Source of the DNA: DSAR01 sp034437315
GTDB lineage: Bacteria; Chloroflexota; Anaerolineae; B4-G1
DNA length: 10,070 bases
Assembly: GCA_034437315.1 (NCBI GenBank)
Contig: DAOTUC010000148.1
Span: 1-10,070 of the forward strand
Direction of reading: 5' to 3'
Under the pieces are notes generated by a model. It did no database searches. It saw nothing but the letters and a program-made list of their open reading frames with translations, and was not told where the DNA came from. The position numbers were made by a program, and so were the translations under genes. Positions within the stretch are counted from its first letter, which is position 1. Each line of letters begins with the position of its first letter. Shown piece after piece: positions 1 to 5,986 of this stretch.

Positions 1-972
1 GATGACCTGACGGCGCTCGCGCTCCCGGCGGGCCTTTTCCTCTGCCTCACCGTCGACCTCTTCGACGGGCGGGAGGCGCATGGCGACGGTGAAGGTGTGG
101 GGCTGGTTGCCTCTTCCCAGCGCCACGCCCGGCCCCAATAGCGCGCCCGGCCCCAGTTGGAAGTTCTTGGCCCGGTGTTCGGTGATCTGGGGTTCCACGC
201 CGGTGTAGAGCTTGAGGAACGCCCGCAATCCCCGCGCTGTGCCCCGCATACGATAGAGCCGGACGGCTGAGCGGATCAGTTCCCGCCGCCGATCCACCGG
301 CCAACGTGGGTCCAGCGTCAGGTTCAGCCACGAGGCCAGCCAGGGCAAGAATTCCGGCGGGGTCATCTGGGGATCGAAATAATACGGCAGATGCTCGATC
401 TGGTGCTCAACTGGCGCCCAGAAGCTCTCGAAGAGCATGAGGAAGCGGGCCAGCAGGTCGTTGTCGGAATAGAGCGCGGGCAGGTAATCCAGGTAGCGGC
501 CCTTGGCCGCCACGGCGATGGTGGACACCTCGGCGGCGGCGCGCTGGTGGGCGTCGCAGATGGCCATAGCGCGGCTTTCCAGCGTCAGGTCTCGCGCCGT
601 GTGATCCACCCGCGCTTGCACCTGGACCTCGCAGCGGGCGCCGGCCGGTAAGCGTTCGTTTGCCTCGTTTGTGCCATTTGCCTCATTATTCACCCCGTTG
701 GCCTGGATCTCCCAGACGACGTGATGGGCCTCAATGGCCGGTTCCGCCTCCAACCGAGCGTTGCTTTCCGCCAGGATCGCCGGTCCCTCCATGACGTGGG
801 CGTCCACCGGCGACAAGCCCGCCGGCAGGGTGATGCGGATGGTCAGGTCCGGCAAGGGCTGGCGGACCTCGACGCGGGTGTAAAAGCAGACCAGTTCTCC
901 CGGATAGCGACGGTAGAAATCGGCCACGTGGGCGATGGACAGCTCGGAGGTCGTGGGCTGTAATCCGTTCAT
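1..972 (-). CDS. Phage tail protein I-like baseplate protein (TIGR02242 type), C-terminus cut by window edge
   Basis: This frame is open from the ATG at 972 to the left edge, giving 324 codons without a stop. Residues 160-265 carry the signature of the TIGR02242 / tail protein I group: YLPALY, a long amphipathic helix, PPEFLPWLASWLNL, RRRELI and RMRGTARGLRAFLKLYTG. A Gly-Pro/Gly-Leu rich strand segment (LGPGALLGPGVALG, 273-286) follows, as is usual in this family. In phages such proteins form part of the baseplate wedge; that role here is inferred. Residues 10-135 look like an all-beta domain resembling DUF11-type surface domains (weak assignment), interrupted by an Asn-rich stretch. The start overlaps the stop of the upstream J gene as ATGA and has GAGGTGG 7 bases upstream, so translational coupling is likely. 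The visible C-terminus is highly charged (RRERERRQVI); relatives usually continue into a conserved EKPAHT-like end, which would lie outside the window. Confidence 0.85.
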   Translation of the reverse strand, partial: MNGLQPTTSELSIAHVADFYRRYPGELVCFYTRVEVRQPLPDLTIRITLPAGLSPVDAHVMEGPAILAESNARLEAEPAIEAHHVVWEIQANGVNNEANGTNEANERLPAGARCEVQVQARVDHTARDLTLESRAMAICDAHQRAAAEVSTIAVAAKGRYLDYLPALYSDNDLLARFLMLFESFWAPVEHQIEHLPYYFDPQMTPPEFLPWLASWLNLTLDPRWPVDRRRELIRSAVRLYRMRGTARGLRAFLKLYTGVEPQITEHRAKNFQLGPGALLGPGVALGRGNQPHTFTVAMRLPPVEEVDGEAEEKARRERERRQVI

Positions 973-3068
973 TCTTCTACCACCTCGATTTGATGCGCGA
1001 GCGAGCAGAGCAAGGTATCGTCGGGCGATTGGAGCCGCCGCTCTTCAATGGTGGTCAGCGCGCGCGCGGGCGTTTCATCTGCGCCCCCAGAAGGAGGAGC
1101 CCCTTCTGCGGCGGGGACGACCGGGCGGTGGTCGATTTGCACGTCCCAGACGTGTTTGACCCCCGGCGTCTGCCCGATCAGGGCGTAGATCTCCGAGACG
1201 TAGAGATCGCGGCCGAAGGGCCATCCTTCCCAATCGGGGCCGATGATATCCTGTAATTCCCCGGCCCCTCCCAGGGCCAACGGGGCGATGAATGTGTTCA
1301 GGCGTTCGATCACGCGGGCTTTGACCACCTCCGGCTGGCTGAACTCGGAGATGAGGATCTCGGCCCGCACCCGGACGCCCAGGTAGCGCGGTTCCTTGAT
1401 GCGCAGCGTGGTGGTCAGCAGTCGGTATTGATCCAGGTAGGCGGTGATGGTCTCCTTCAGCGCCTCGTCAACCTGGAGACGGGAGAGGTCGCCCGCCATT
1501 AGCCCGTCGAAGGTGGCCGGGACCACCAGCAGTTCGATCATGCCCGGCGCCGGGCTGCGCCCCCCGTTGGGGGCCTGGCACCGCACCCGCGCGACGGCCC
1601 GGCTGGCCTTCTTGGTCATATTCTCGAAGTCCCGGGCAGTGACCGCGCGCTCCTGGGCCTGTAGCTCGCGGCGGGCGCGCATTTTCGCTTCCTCCAGGCT
1701 CTCCTGGTCGCGCCCGCCCTCGGCCCGGCGCAGGTTGGCGACCCGGTCGACGTAGGCGATGGCGGACTTGAGCACGCGCAGCTTGCCCGCCGGGACGTTG
1801 CCGGCGGTCCCGCCGCCGTAGCGGTAGCGGCTGAAGCGAATCTCGCGGTTGGCTTCGGGGATGCGCCCGTATTGGCGTACTGTGCCATCCCGCTGGCGGA
1901 TGCTGGGGCCGAAGCGCACCTCGCCGGTGACGGTGTCCAGCACGAAATGCCGGTCGTAGCGGGTGGAATCGGCGAAGTCGCGCACCGATTTCCAGGGCTC
2001 GTAACCCACCTCGCCGTAGCGCTCGCCGATCACCTCGACTGTCTCGCCCGCCTGTAGCGCCAGCACCGGCGTGTGCTCCAGGCGAAAGGTCTGACCGGGC
2101 TCGCCGTTGCTCTGGCCGAGGGTTTCGTTCTCCACGATTCGGGCGTGGGTGGCCCGCGTCGTAGCGCCGAGCGTGTGGGCAGAGACGCTCTGGACGCGGG
2201 GGGATTCGGTGTACATCCCCTGCTCCGGGGCGCGAGGTTCCAGACGGCAGCGGATCCAGTAGGCGTTGCGGCCGTAGACCTGGTTGGGCTCGATTTCCAG
2301 CGGCAGGTACATCACCAGCGAGCCCTGGGCGTTGTTCAGGCCGCCGGTGGTGTCTTTTTCCCCGGGGCGCGTGCTCAACCCCAGTTCCCGCCAACGCCCG
2401 TCGCCCATCGAGCATTCCCAGACCAGGGGCGGATCCTCGCGCCGCACGCCGACTGCCTGGGTCTCCTGGCAGGTGAAGGTCAGTTGGAGCGTGTGCCCGC
2501 TGATGTCCTGCGCTTCGTCAAAACCCAGGTAGAAGGTGTCGCCGACCTGGGGCGATTCCTGGTCGAAGGCGTAGAAATCCTCGACGCCCAGCCGGGGCAG
2601 GTAATTTTTGTGAAAATCCTGTTCCCGGCGCAGTTGGGTCAATCGGGGAGGGGCGATGCGCAGGGTCTCGTCGGTGGTGAAAATGATTTCCGCCTCCTCT
2701 TCAGTGCGACGGGTGGCGACCTCGGTGGCGCGCGGGATGACGACGGTCATCTCGGACGCCTCTTCCTCGGCTCCCAGGGGCAGCGGCGCCGAGAGCCAGA
2801 AGGTCAGGCGGGTGCGGGCGCTGCTGGCGGGGCTGAGTTGGATCCCCAGCATGTCCATAAACTTGATGTAGTTTTTCTCCGGCGTCCGGTTCAGCCGGTA
2901 GAGAATCATCTCCGTCATCCAGGCGAAGAGTTCGATCAGCGTGATGCCGGGATCGCTGAGATTATACTCGGTCCATTCCGGGCAGTAATGGACGATGCGC
3001 CGCCGCGCCTCGTCCACCAGGTCGCGCTGAAATCGCAGGTCGTCTAAAATAGGTTCAGGTAGTGACAT
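969..3068 (-). CDS. Baseplate J-like protein (Afp11/TIGR02243-type baseplate wedge protein)
   Basis: This 699-residue protein is a putative baseplate assembly protein of the gp6/J family, which forms the ring of wedges around the hub of contractile tails. The N-terminal 85 residues match the family hallmark: FQRDLVDEARRR, then SDPGITLIELFAWMTEMILYRLNR, then PEKNYIKFMDMLGI. Residues 90-400 form a long beta-rich middle region. The J core follows: YRYGGGTAGNVPAGKL near 414-429, then GGRDQESLEEAKMRAR and the RAVTARDFE segment (about 448-480). The C-terminus (about 570-650) has the usual domain with VRVRAEI and a PWRxFGRDLYVSEIYALI-like segment (here WPFGRDLYVSEIYALI). A serine/proline-rich acidic tail ends in HQIEVVEE. 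The ATG at 3068 has AGAGGA 6 bases upstream and lies 19 bases after the gp25 gene. Afp-like loci often carry two J proteins (Afp11 and Afp12); only one is visible here, and the next gene is of tail protein I type. A long antisense frame over this gene is a codon-bias shadow. Confidence 0.93.
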   Translation of the reverse strand: MSLPEPILDDLRFQRDLVDEARRRIVHYCPEWTEYNLSDPGITLIELFAWMTEMILYRLNRTPEKNYIKFMDMLGIQLSPASSARTRLTFWLSAPLPLGAEEEASEMTVVIPRATEVATRRTEEEAEIIFTTDETLRIAPPRLTQLRREQDFHKNYLPRLGVEDFYAFDQESPQVGDTFYLGFDEAQDISGHTLQLTFTCQETQAVGVRREDPPLVWECSMGDGRWRELGLSTRPGEKDTTGGLNNAQGSLVMYLPLEIEPNQVYGRNAYWIRCRLEPRAPEQGMYTESPRVQSVSAHTLGATTRATHARIVENETLGQSNGEPGQTFRLEHTPVLALQAGETVEVIGERYGEVGYEPWKSVRDFADSTRYDRHFVLDTVTGEVRFGPSIRQRDGTVRQYGRIPEANREIRFSRYRYGGGTAGNVPAGKLRVLKSAIAYVDRVANLRRAEGGRDQESLEEAKMRARRELQAQERAVTARDFENMTKKASRAVARVRCQAPNGGRSPAPGMIELLVVPATFDGLMAGDLSRLQVDEALKETITAYLDQYRLLTTTLRIKEPRYLGVRVRAEILISEFSQPEVVKARVIERLNTFIAPLALGGAGELQDIIGPDWEGWPFGRDLYVSEIYALIGQTPGVKHVWDVQIDHRPVVPAAEGAPPSGGADETPARALTTIEERRLQSPDDTLLCSLAHQIEVVEE
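980..986 (-). promoter_or_regulatory. Ribosome binding site of the tail protein I gene
   Basis: GAGGTGG on the minus strand lies 7 bases before the ATG at 972, inside the last codons of the J gene. Together with the ATGA stop/start overlap (969-972) it fixes this start and suggests coupled translation of the two baseplate proteins. Confidence 0.7.
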
Positions 3069-3087
3069 GGTGTGTCCTCTCTTGTGT

Positions 3088-3498
3088 TTACTCGTTTCCC
3101 ATCAGGAAGAAGGGGTACACGATGCTGCGTTCGTCGTGGGTGGCCTTGATCTGGTAGTCGATTTCGACCAGCAGCGCGCCGTCCCGGTCGGGGTCGCGGG
3201 CGACTTTGACCTGCTGGACCTCGATGCGCGGTTCCCAGCGGCCGAGCGCTTGTTCCACGTATTCGGCCATCAGCCCCTCGGTGGCGGCGTCGCGGGGCGC
3301 GAAGAGCAGTTCGTGGGCCCGGCAACCGAATTCCGGCCGCATGACGCGCTCGCCGGGCGCGGTCCCTAGGATGATGCGGATCGATTGCTCGACGTCCCGC
3401 CGGCCCGTGACCAGCGCGATCTCGCCCCGCTGGTTGACCTGGAACGGAAAGGCCAGCCCGCGCCCCAGGATCTCCTTCTCTCCATAGTCGCCGTTCAT
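3088..3498 (-). CDS. gp25-like baseplate wedge protein (GPW_gp25 family, Afp9/TssE relative)
   Basis: This 136-residue protein is full length for the gp25 family, small lysozyme-fold-related wedge proteins that link baseplate and sheath. The core is easy to see: QSIRIILGTAPGER (38-51), MRPEFGC (53-59), LLFAPRD (64-70), a helix ALGRWEPRIEV (84-94) and a closing beta hairpin ending in FLMGNE. The W88-E89-P90-R91 stretch is the conserved EPR motif of gp25/TssE proteins, known to matter for contacts in the baseplate wedge. The frame runs further upstream to 3597, but that extension is translated repeat DNA. The ATG at 3498 is chosen because AAAGGAGG lies 9 bases before it and the family-like sequence starts right there. 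The gene sits between the repeat-filled gap after the PAAR gene and the J gene (19-base gap). Confidence 0.93.
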   Translation of the reverse strand: MNGDYGEKEILGRGLAFPFQVNQRGEIALVTGRRDVEQSIRIILGTAPGERVMRPEFGCRAHELLFAPRDAATEGLMAEYVEQALGRWEPRIEVQQVKVARDPDRDGALLVEIDYQIKATHDERSIVYPFFLMGNE

Positions 3499-3507
3499 AT
3501 CCCCACG

Positions 3508-3515
3508 CCTCCTTT
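3508..3515 (-). promoter_or_regulatory. Strong Shine-Dalgarno of the gp25-like gene
   Basis: AAAGGAGG on the minus strand, 9 bases before the ATG at 3498, is the best ribosome binding site in the window. It decides the start against a 33-residue upstream extension. It also lets this gene be translated independently of the PAAR gene, from which it is separated by a repeat-filled gap. Confidence 0.8.
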
Positions 3516-3528
3516 GTTCGTTTTCCCG

Positions 3529-3592
3529 TACACGTAGGGGCAACCACACGTAGGGGCAACCACAAGTAGGGGTAACCACAAGTAGGGGTAAC
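3529..3592. repeat. Tandem array of four 16-base direct repeats
   Basis: Four consecutive 16-base units begin at 3529, 3545, 3561 and 3577. On the plus strand the consensus is cacavgtaggggyaac; the first two units read cgtaggggcaac and the last two agtaggggtaac. The first unit starts ta instead of ca. The array fills most of the gap between the PAAR stop and the gp25 ribosome binding site and runs directly into a hairpin. The core GTAGGGGCAACC matches the arms of the palindromic units upstream of the PAAR gene, so both arrays belong to one repeat family. Confidence 0.9.
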
Positions 3593-3619
3593 CACAAGGG
3601 TTACCCCTACTCGTGGTTA
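3573..3619. repeat. Long near-perfect inverted repeat just after the PAAR stop codon
   Basis: Arms 3573-3593 and 3599-3619 pair at 20 of 21 positions around a 5-base loop (acaag). The inner 13 pairs (agtaggggtaacc with ggttacccctact) are perfect, with the single mismatch at 3580/3612. In the minus-strand transcript the hairpin begins two bases after the PAAR stop TAG (3622-3624). No run of U follows it, so it is not a classical intrinsic terminator. It could still act as an mRNA end-protection element, a partial attenuator, or simply be a palindromic repeat copy. The fourth direct-repeat unit forms its left arm. Confidence 0.85.
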
Positions 3620-3621
3620 TC

Positions 3622-4002
3622 CTATCCTATGTACACCGTCCCCGAAGCCACCACCCGCCCCACCGGCCGGTCGACGGGATCGTTGCAGGTGAGGGCCGGG
3701 TCTCCCGCCCGCGCGGCCGGCTTGCCGTTGATGAAGACGCGCGGGCTGCCCTCGACAATCTGTCCCCGGTTGGAGGGCGGCCTCCGGAAGCGGCCCCGCT
3801 CGGTGGTGTGAGGCGGCGTGTTGGTCGCCGTGCTGCCCACTGTGGCGGCCGGTCGCCCCATGACGTTGACGTTGGGGCTCAATCCGGCGTCGATCAGGCC
3901 GTTGAAAGAGAACGTCATCGGCGTCGATATGCCAAACACCCGCACCACGTGCGTATCCGTCGCCACGATCCGATCCCCCCGTTTAGCCGCCGCCTGTCCC
4001 AT
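3622..4002 (-). CDS. PAAR-domain spike tip protein
   Basis: This 126-residue protein sharpens the tip of the VgrG spike in contractile systems. Two PAAR-type segments are visible: GRPAATVGS (49-57) and INGKPAARAGD (91-101), with RGDRIVATDTHVV (8-20) as the opening strand. PAAR proteins bind a zinc ion near the tip through His and Cys; the only candidates here are H18, H65 and C106. I find no extra domain, so it is a bare tip and not an evolved PAAR effector. The ATG at 4002 is chosen because the family-like sequence starts there; an in-frame ATG at 4062 would add 20 residues of translated repeat. The ribosome binding site is poor: purine-rich GGGGGG and AAGGGG stretches at 4004-4016. The gene lies between VgrG and gp25 but is isolated from both by repeat-filled gaps of 178 and 123 bases, unlike the rest of the operon. 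Confidence 0.9.
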   Translation of the reverse strand: MGQAAAKRGDRIVATDTHVVRVFGISTPMTFSFNGLIDAGLSPNVNVMGRPAATVGSTATNTPPHTTERGRFRRPPSNRGQIVEGSPRVFINGKPAARAGDPALTCNDPVDRPVGRVVASGTVYIG

Positions 4003-4018
4003 ACCCCTTACCCCCCAT

Positions 4019-4183
4019 GTACGGGCAACCCTTGTGGTTGCCCTACTCCCGCGTACGGGCAATCCCTTGTGGTTGCCCTACTCCCATGTACGGGCATCCC
4101 TTGTGGTTGCCCTACTCCCGCGTACGGGCATCCCTTGTGGTTGCCCTACTCCCACGTACGGGCAATCCCTTGTGGTTGCCCTA
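4019..4183. repeat. Five-copy palindromic repeat array between VgrG and PAAR genes
   Basis: Five 28-29-base units start at 4019, 4053, 4088, 4122 and 4156, a period of 34-35 bases. On the plus strand each reads gtacgggcaaycccttgtgg then ttgccctac, with slight changes (caaccc, caatccc or catccc). They are joined by 6-base linkers of the form tcccrc or tcccat. Each unit can fold through gggcaa / ttgccc, extended by gta / tac with one bulged base. The array fills the whole gap. The VgrG stop TAG (4181-4183) is the first three bases of the last unit as read by the transcript, and the array ends about 16 bases before the PAAR start. Confidence 0.93.
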
Positions 4184-5950
4184 ATTCAAATTAATCACAC
4201 GCCCCTTCACGTCCACTTGATCTCGGCCCTCAATGCTGACGTCGCGGGCCTCGACCTCGCCCTTGCTGTCGCTGTGGATGGTGAGATCGCCCCGGCTGCG
4301 GATGTTCACTTCGCCCCCGGCCTCAATGGTCAGGTCGCCCTTGACCTTGATGGCCATGTCGTTCTTCCGGGAGTCGATGACGATCTCGTTCTGCGCCGTC
4401 CCGTCGCGGATGATGATGCGCTCGTGTCCGGCGGTGTCGTCCAGGATGATCTCGTGTCCGCTGCGTGAGCGCAGGATGCGCCGGTTGACCTTGCCATCTC
4501 GCCCGACGATGCCGCTTCGTTGAGGGCCGCGTTGCCCGGGGTCATTCTGCCGGGGTGGGGCGTCCTTGCCGTTCCACAACACGCCCAGCACGTAGGGGTG
4601 TGTGATGTGGCCGTGCTCGAAGGCGACCAGCACCTCGTCGTTGATCTCCGGCAGGCAATAGAGTCCTCTGTCCTTCCCGCCCATCGGCGTGGCTATCCGC
4701 GCCCACGTGCTCTCCTCGCTTTCGGCCAACCAGGGGAAGCGCACCTTGACCCGTCCCTGTCCCTGGGGGTCCCGGTTGTTGGTCACCAGGCCGATGGCGA
4801 TGCCCCAGCCCTGGTTGTTCCCGTTCTTACCAATGCCGTCCGCTGGTTGCAACAAGCTACTGAGAGTGTCGGGATGTCGTCCGCTGATGTGGAACGCAGT
4901 CTCGTAACCGTCCTGGTTTTGGATGTGGGCGGCGGCGGTGACGAAATATCGGCCGCTGAAACGGGCGCCCACGCCCTGAATGGCGACGACGCTGCCTGCC
5001 TGGATGCGGGGATCCCCGAAGCAAACGCCCTGGGCCTTGATGAAATCGCCGCTGATCTCGTCGTATAATGCCTGGGCCAGGGCGTTGGCCTCGTCGACGT
5101 TGGCGACGGGGTGATTCACCACCACCATCTGGGATGGGACGCCGAAGGCCCGGCGAGCCAGTTCCCCGCCCGATTCGCTCACGCCCACCGCCGGCGCGAT
5201 CCGTCCCTGTCGCGCGCCAGCGTCGGCGGCGTTGACGCGGCTGACGATCTCTTGCTTCCGTTGCGGGTCCCAGGAGCGGACGATCACCTCGTCGACCTGG
5301 CGCATGGTGCTCAACCGGGGCCGGAAGTCGCGCAAATTCTCGCCCCACACCAGTTGGGGGCCTTCGGCGCGCTCCGTCTCGCGCCGGACGAAGTGCAGCG
5401 TCTGTTCCTTGACGTACATCTCGTATCCTATGTTCTGCGCCCGCGTCTGCAAGAAGGCCAGGTCGGTCTGGTTATCCTGGAAAACGTACTCGTGGACGAC
5501 CGGTGTGGGATCGACGCGCGCCCACAGCTTCGCCTCGCGGGCGATCTGCTGGGCGATCTCGCTGTCGGTGACGCGGCGGAAGGAGCGGCTCTTTTTGCCC
5601 CGGTGCAGGCGGTGAGAGCGGTCGTAGCCCTGGACCGTCAGGATGGGCTCGCCTGTCCGGTTGAAGGTCGGCGCCAGGGCGGTGATCTCCCCGACGATCA
5701 GTTGCCCGCTGCCGCCTGATCGTGCGCCCTGGCCGGGCGCGCTGGCGCGGATTTCCACCTCGGCGCCGACGGTCAGAAGGTCGGAATCGATCCATCGCAG
5801 GTCGCTATCGTGGATGCGCAGGGTGAACATATCGGGCAGGTGCAGGCTATCGTCCACCACAACCTCCACGACGTGGCGCGTCAATTCGCGAGGGGCGGGC
5901 CGTCCGTTGATGGCAATATCTAAATGGGCTGCGAGGGTTTCCTCAGGCAT
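4181..5950 (-). CDS. VgrG-like spike protein (gp27-gp5 type, Afp8-like)
   Basis: This 589-residue protein is the trimeric hub and spike of the injection system; the PAAR tip caps it. Residues 1-370 are the gp27/late-control-D-like hub, with FTLRIHDSD (42-50), a GEITALAPTF strand, the QGYDRSHRLHRG segment and FLQTRAQNIGYEMY. A linker rich in Gly/Asn leads to the gp5 OB-fold at about 381-465: GIAIGLVTNN, GRVKVRFPWL, WARIATPMGG, LPEINDEVLVAFEHG and HPYVLGVLWNG are the standard VgrG OB motifs. Residues 490-589 form a beta-helix needle of short alternating strands (EIVID, MAIKV, LTIEAGG, VNIRSRG, LTIHSD, VSIEG, VDVKG). No toxin or other extension follows. The ATG at 5950 has GAGAG 6 bases upstream and lies 36 bases after the LysM gene. 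The stop codon lies inside the last unit of the downstream repeat array. Confidence 0.93.
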   Translation of the reverse strand: MPEETLAAHLDIAINGRPAPRELTRHVVEVVVDDSLHLPDMFTLRIHDSDLRWIDSDLLTVGAEVEIRASAPGQGARSGGSGQLIVGEITALAPTFNRTGEPILTVQGYDRSHRLHRGKKSRSFRRVTDSEIAQQIAREAKLWARVDPTPVVHEYVFQDNQTDLAFLQTRAQNIGYEMYVKEQTLHFVRRETERAEGPQLVWGENLRDFRPRLSTMRQVDEVIVRSWDPQRKQEIVSRVNAADAGARQGRIAPAVGVSESGGELARRAFGVPSQMVVVNHPVANVDEANALAQALYDEISGDFIKAQGVCFGDPRIQAGSVVAIQGVGARFSGRYFVTAAAHIQNQDGYETAFHISGRHPDTLSSLLQPADGIGKNGNNQGWGIAIGLVTNNRDPQGQGRVKVRFPWLAESEESTWARIATPMGGKDRGLYCLPEINDEVLVAFEHGHITHPYVLGVLWNGKDAPPRQNDPGQRGPQRSGIVGRDGKVNRRILRSRSGHEIILDDTAGHERIIIRDGTAQNEIVIDSRKNDMAIKVKGDLTIEAGGEVNIRSRGDLTIHSDSKGEVEARDVSIEGRDQVDVKGRVINLN

Positions 5951-5986
5951 AACTGTCTCTCATTTCACCGATATACTGGTACCAAC

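Noticed and set aside
1468..2415. Minus-strand reading frame of 315 residues in another phase
   Set aside because: Out-of-frame shadow of the J protein gene; Arg/Gly/Pro-rich composition typical of frame-shifted GC-rich DNA.
2073..3047. Long plus-strand reading frame of 324 residues
   Set aside because: It lies antisense to the J protein gene, has no family-like motifs, and is explained by the high GC third positions of the real gene.
3499..3597. N-terminal extension of the gp25-like protein
   Set aside because: It translates the 16-base repeat array (LPLLVVTPTCG-like sequence) and lies upstream of a perfect AAAGGAGG that serves the ATG at 3498.
3573..3619. Intrinsic terminator after the PAAR gene
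   Set aside because: The hairpin is strong but no U-tract follows in the minus-strand transcript, and the downstream sequence is more repeat; kept as a repeat/hairpin only.
4003..4062. N-terminal extension of the PAAR protein from an ATG at 4062
   Set aside because: The added residues are translated repeat units; family-like sequence begins at the ATG at 4002.
4019..4183. Regularly spaced 28-29-base repeats that look like a small CRISPR array
   Set aside because: The spacers are only about 6 bases and nearly identical, units are imperfect copies, and no cas gene is near. This is a tandem palindromic repeat.
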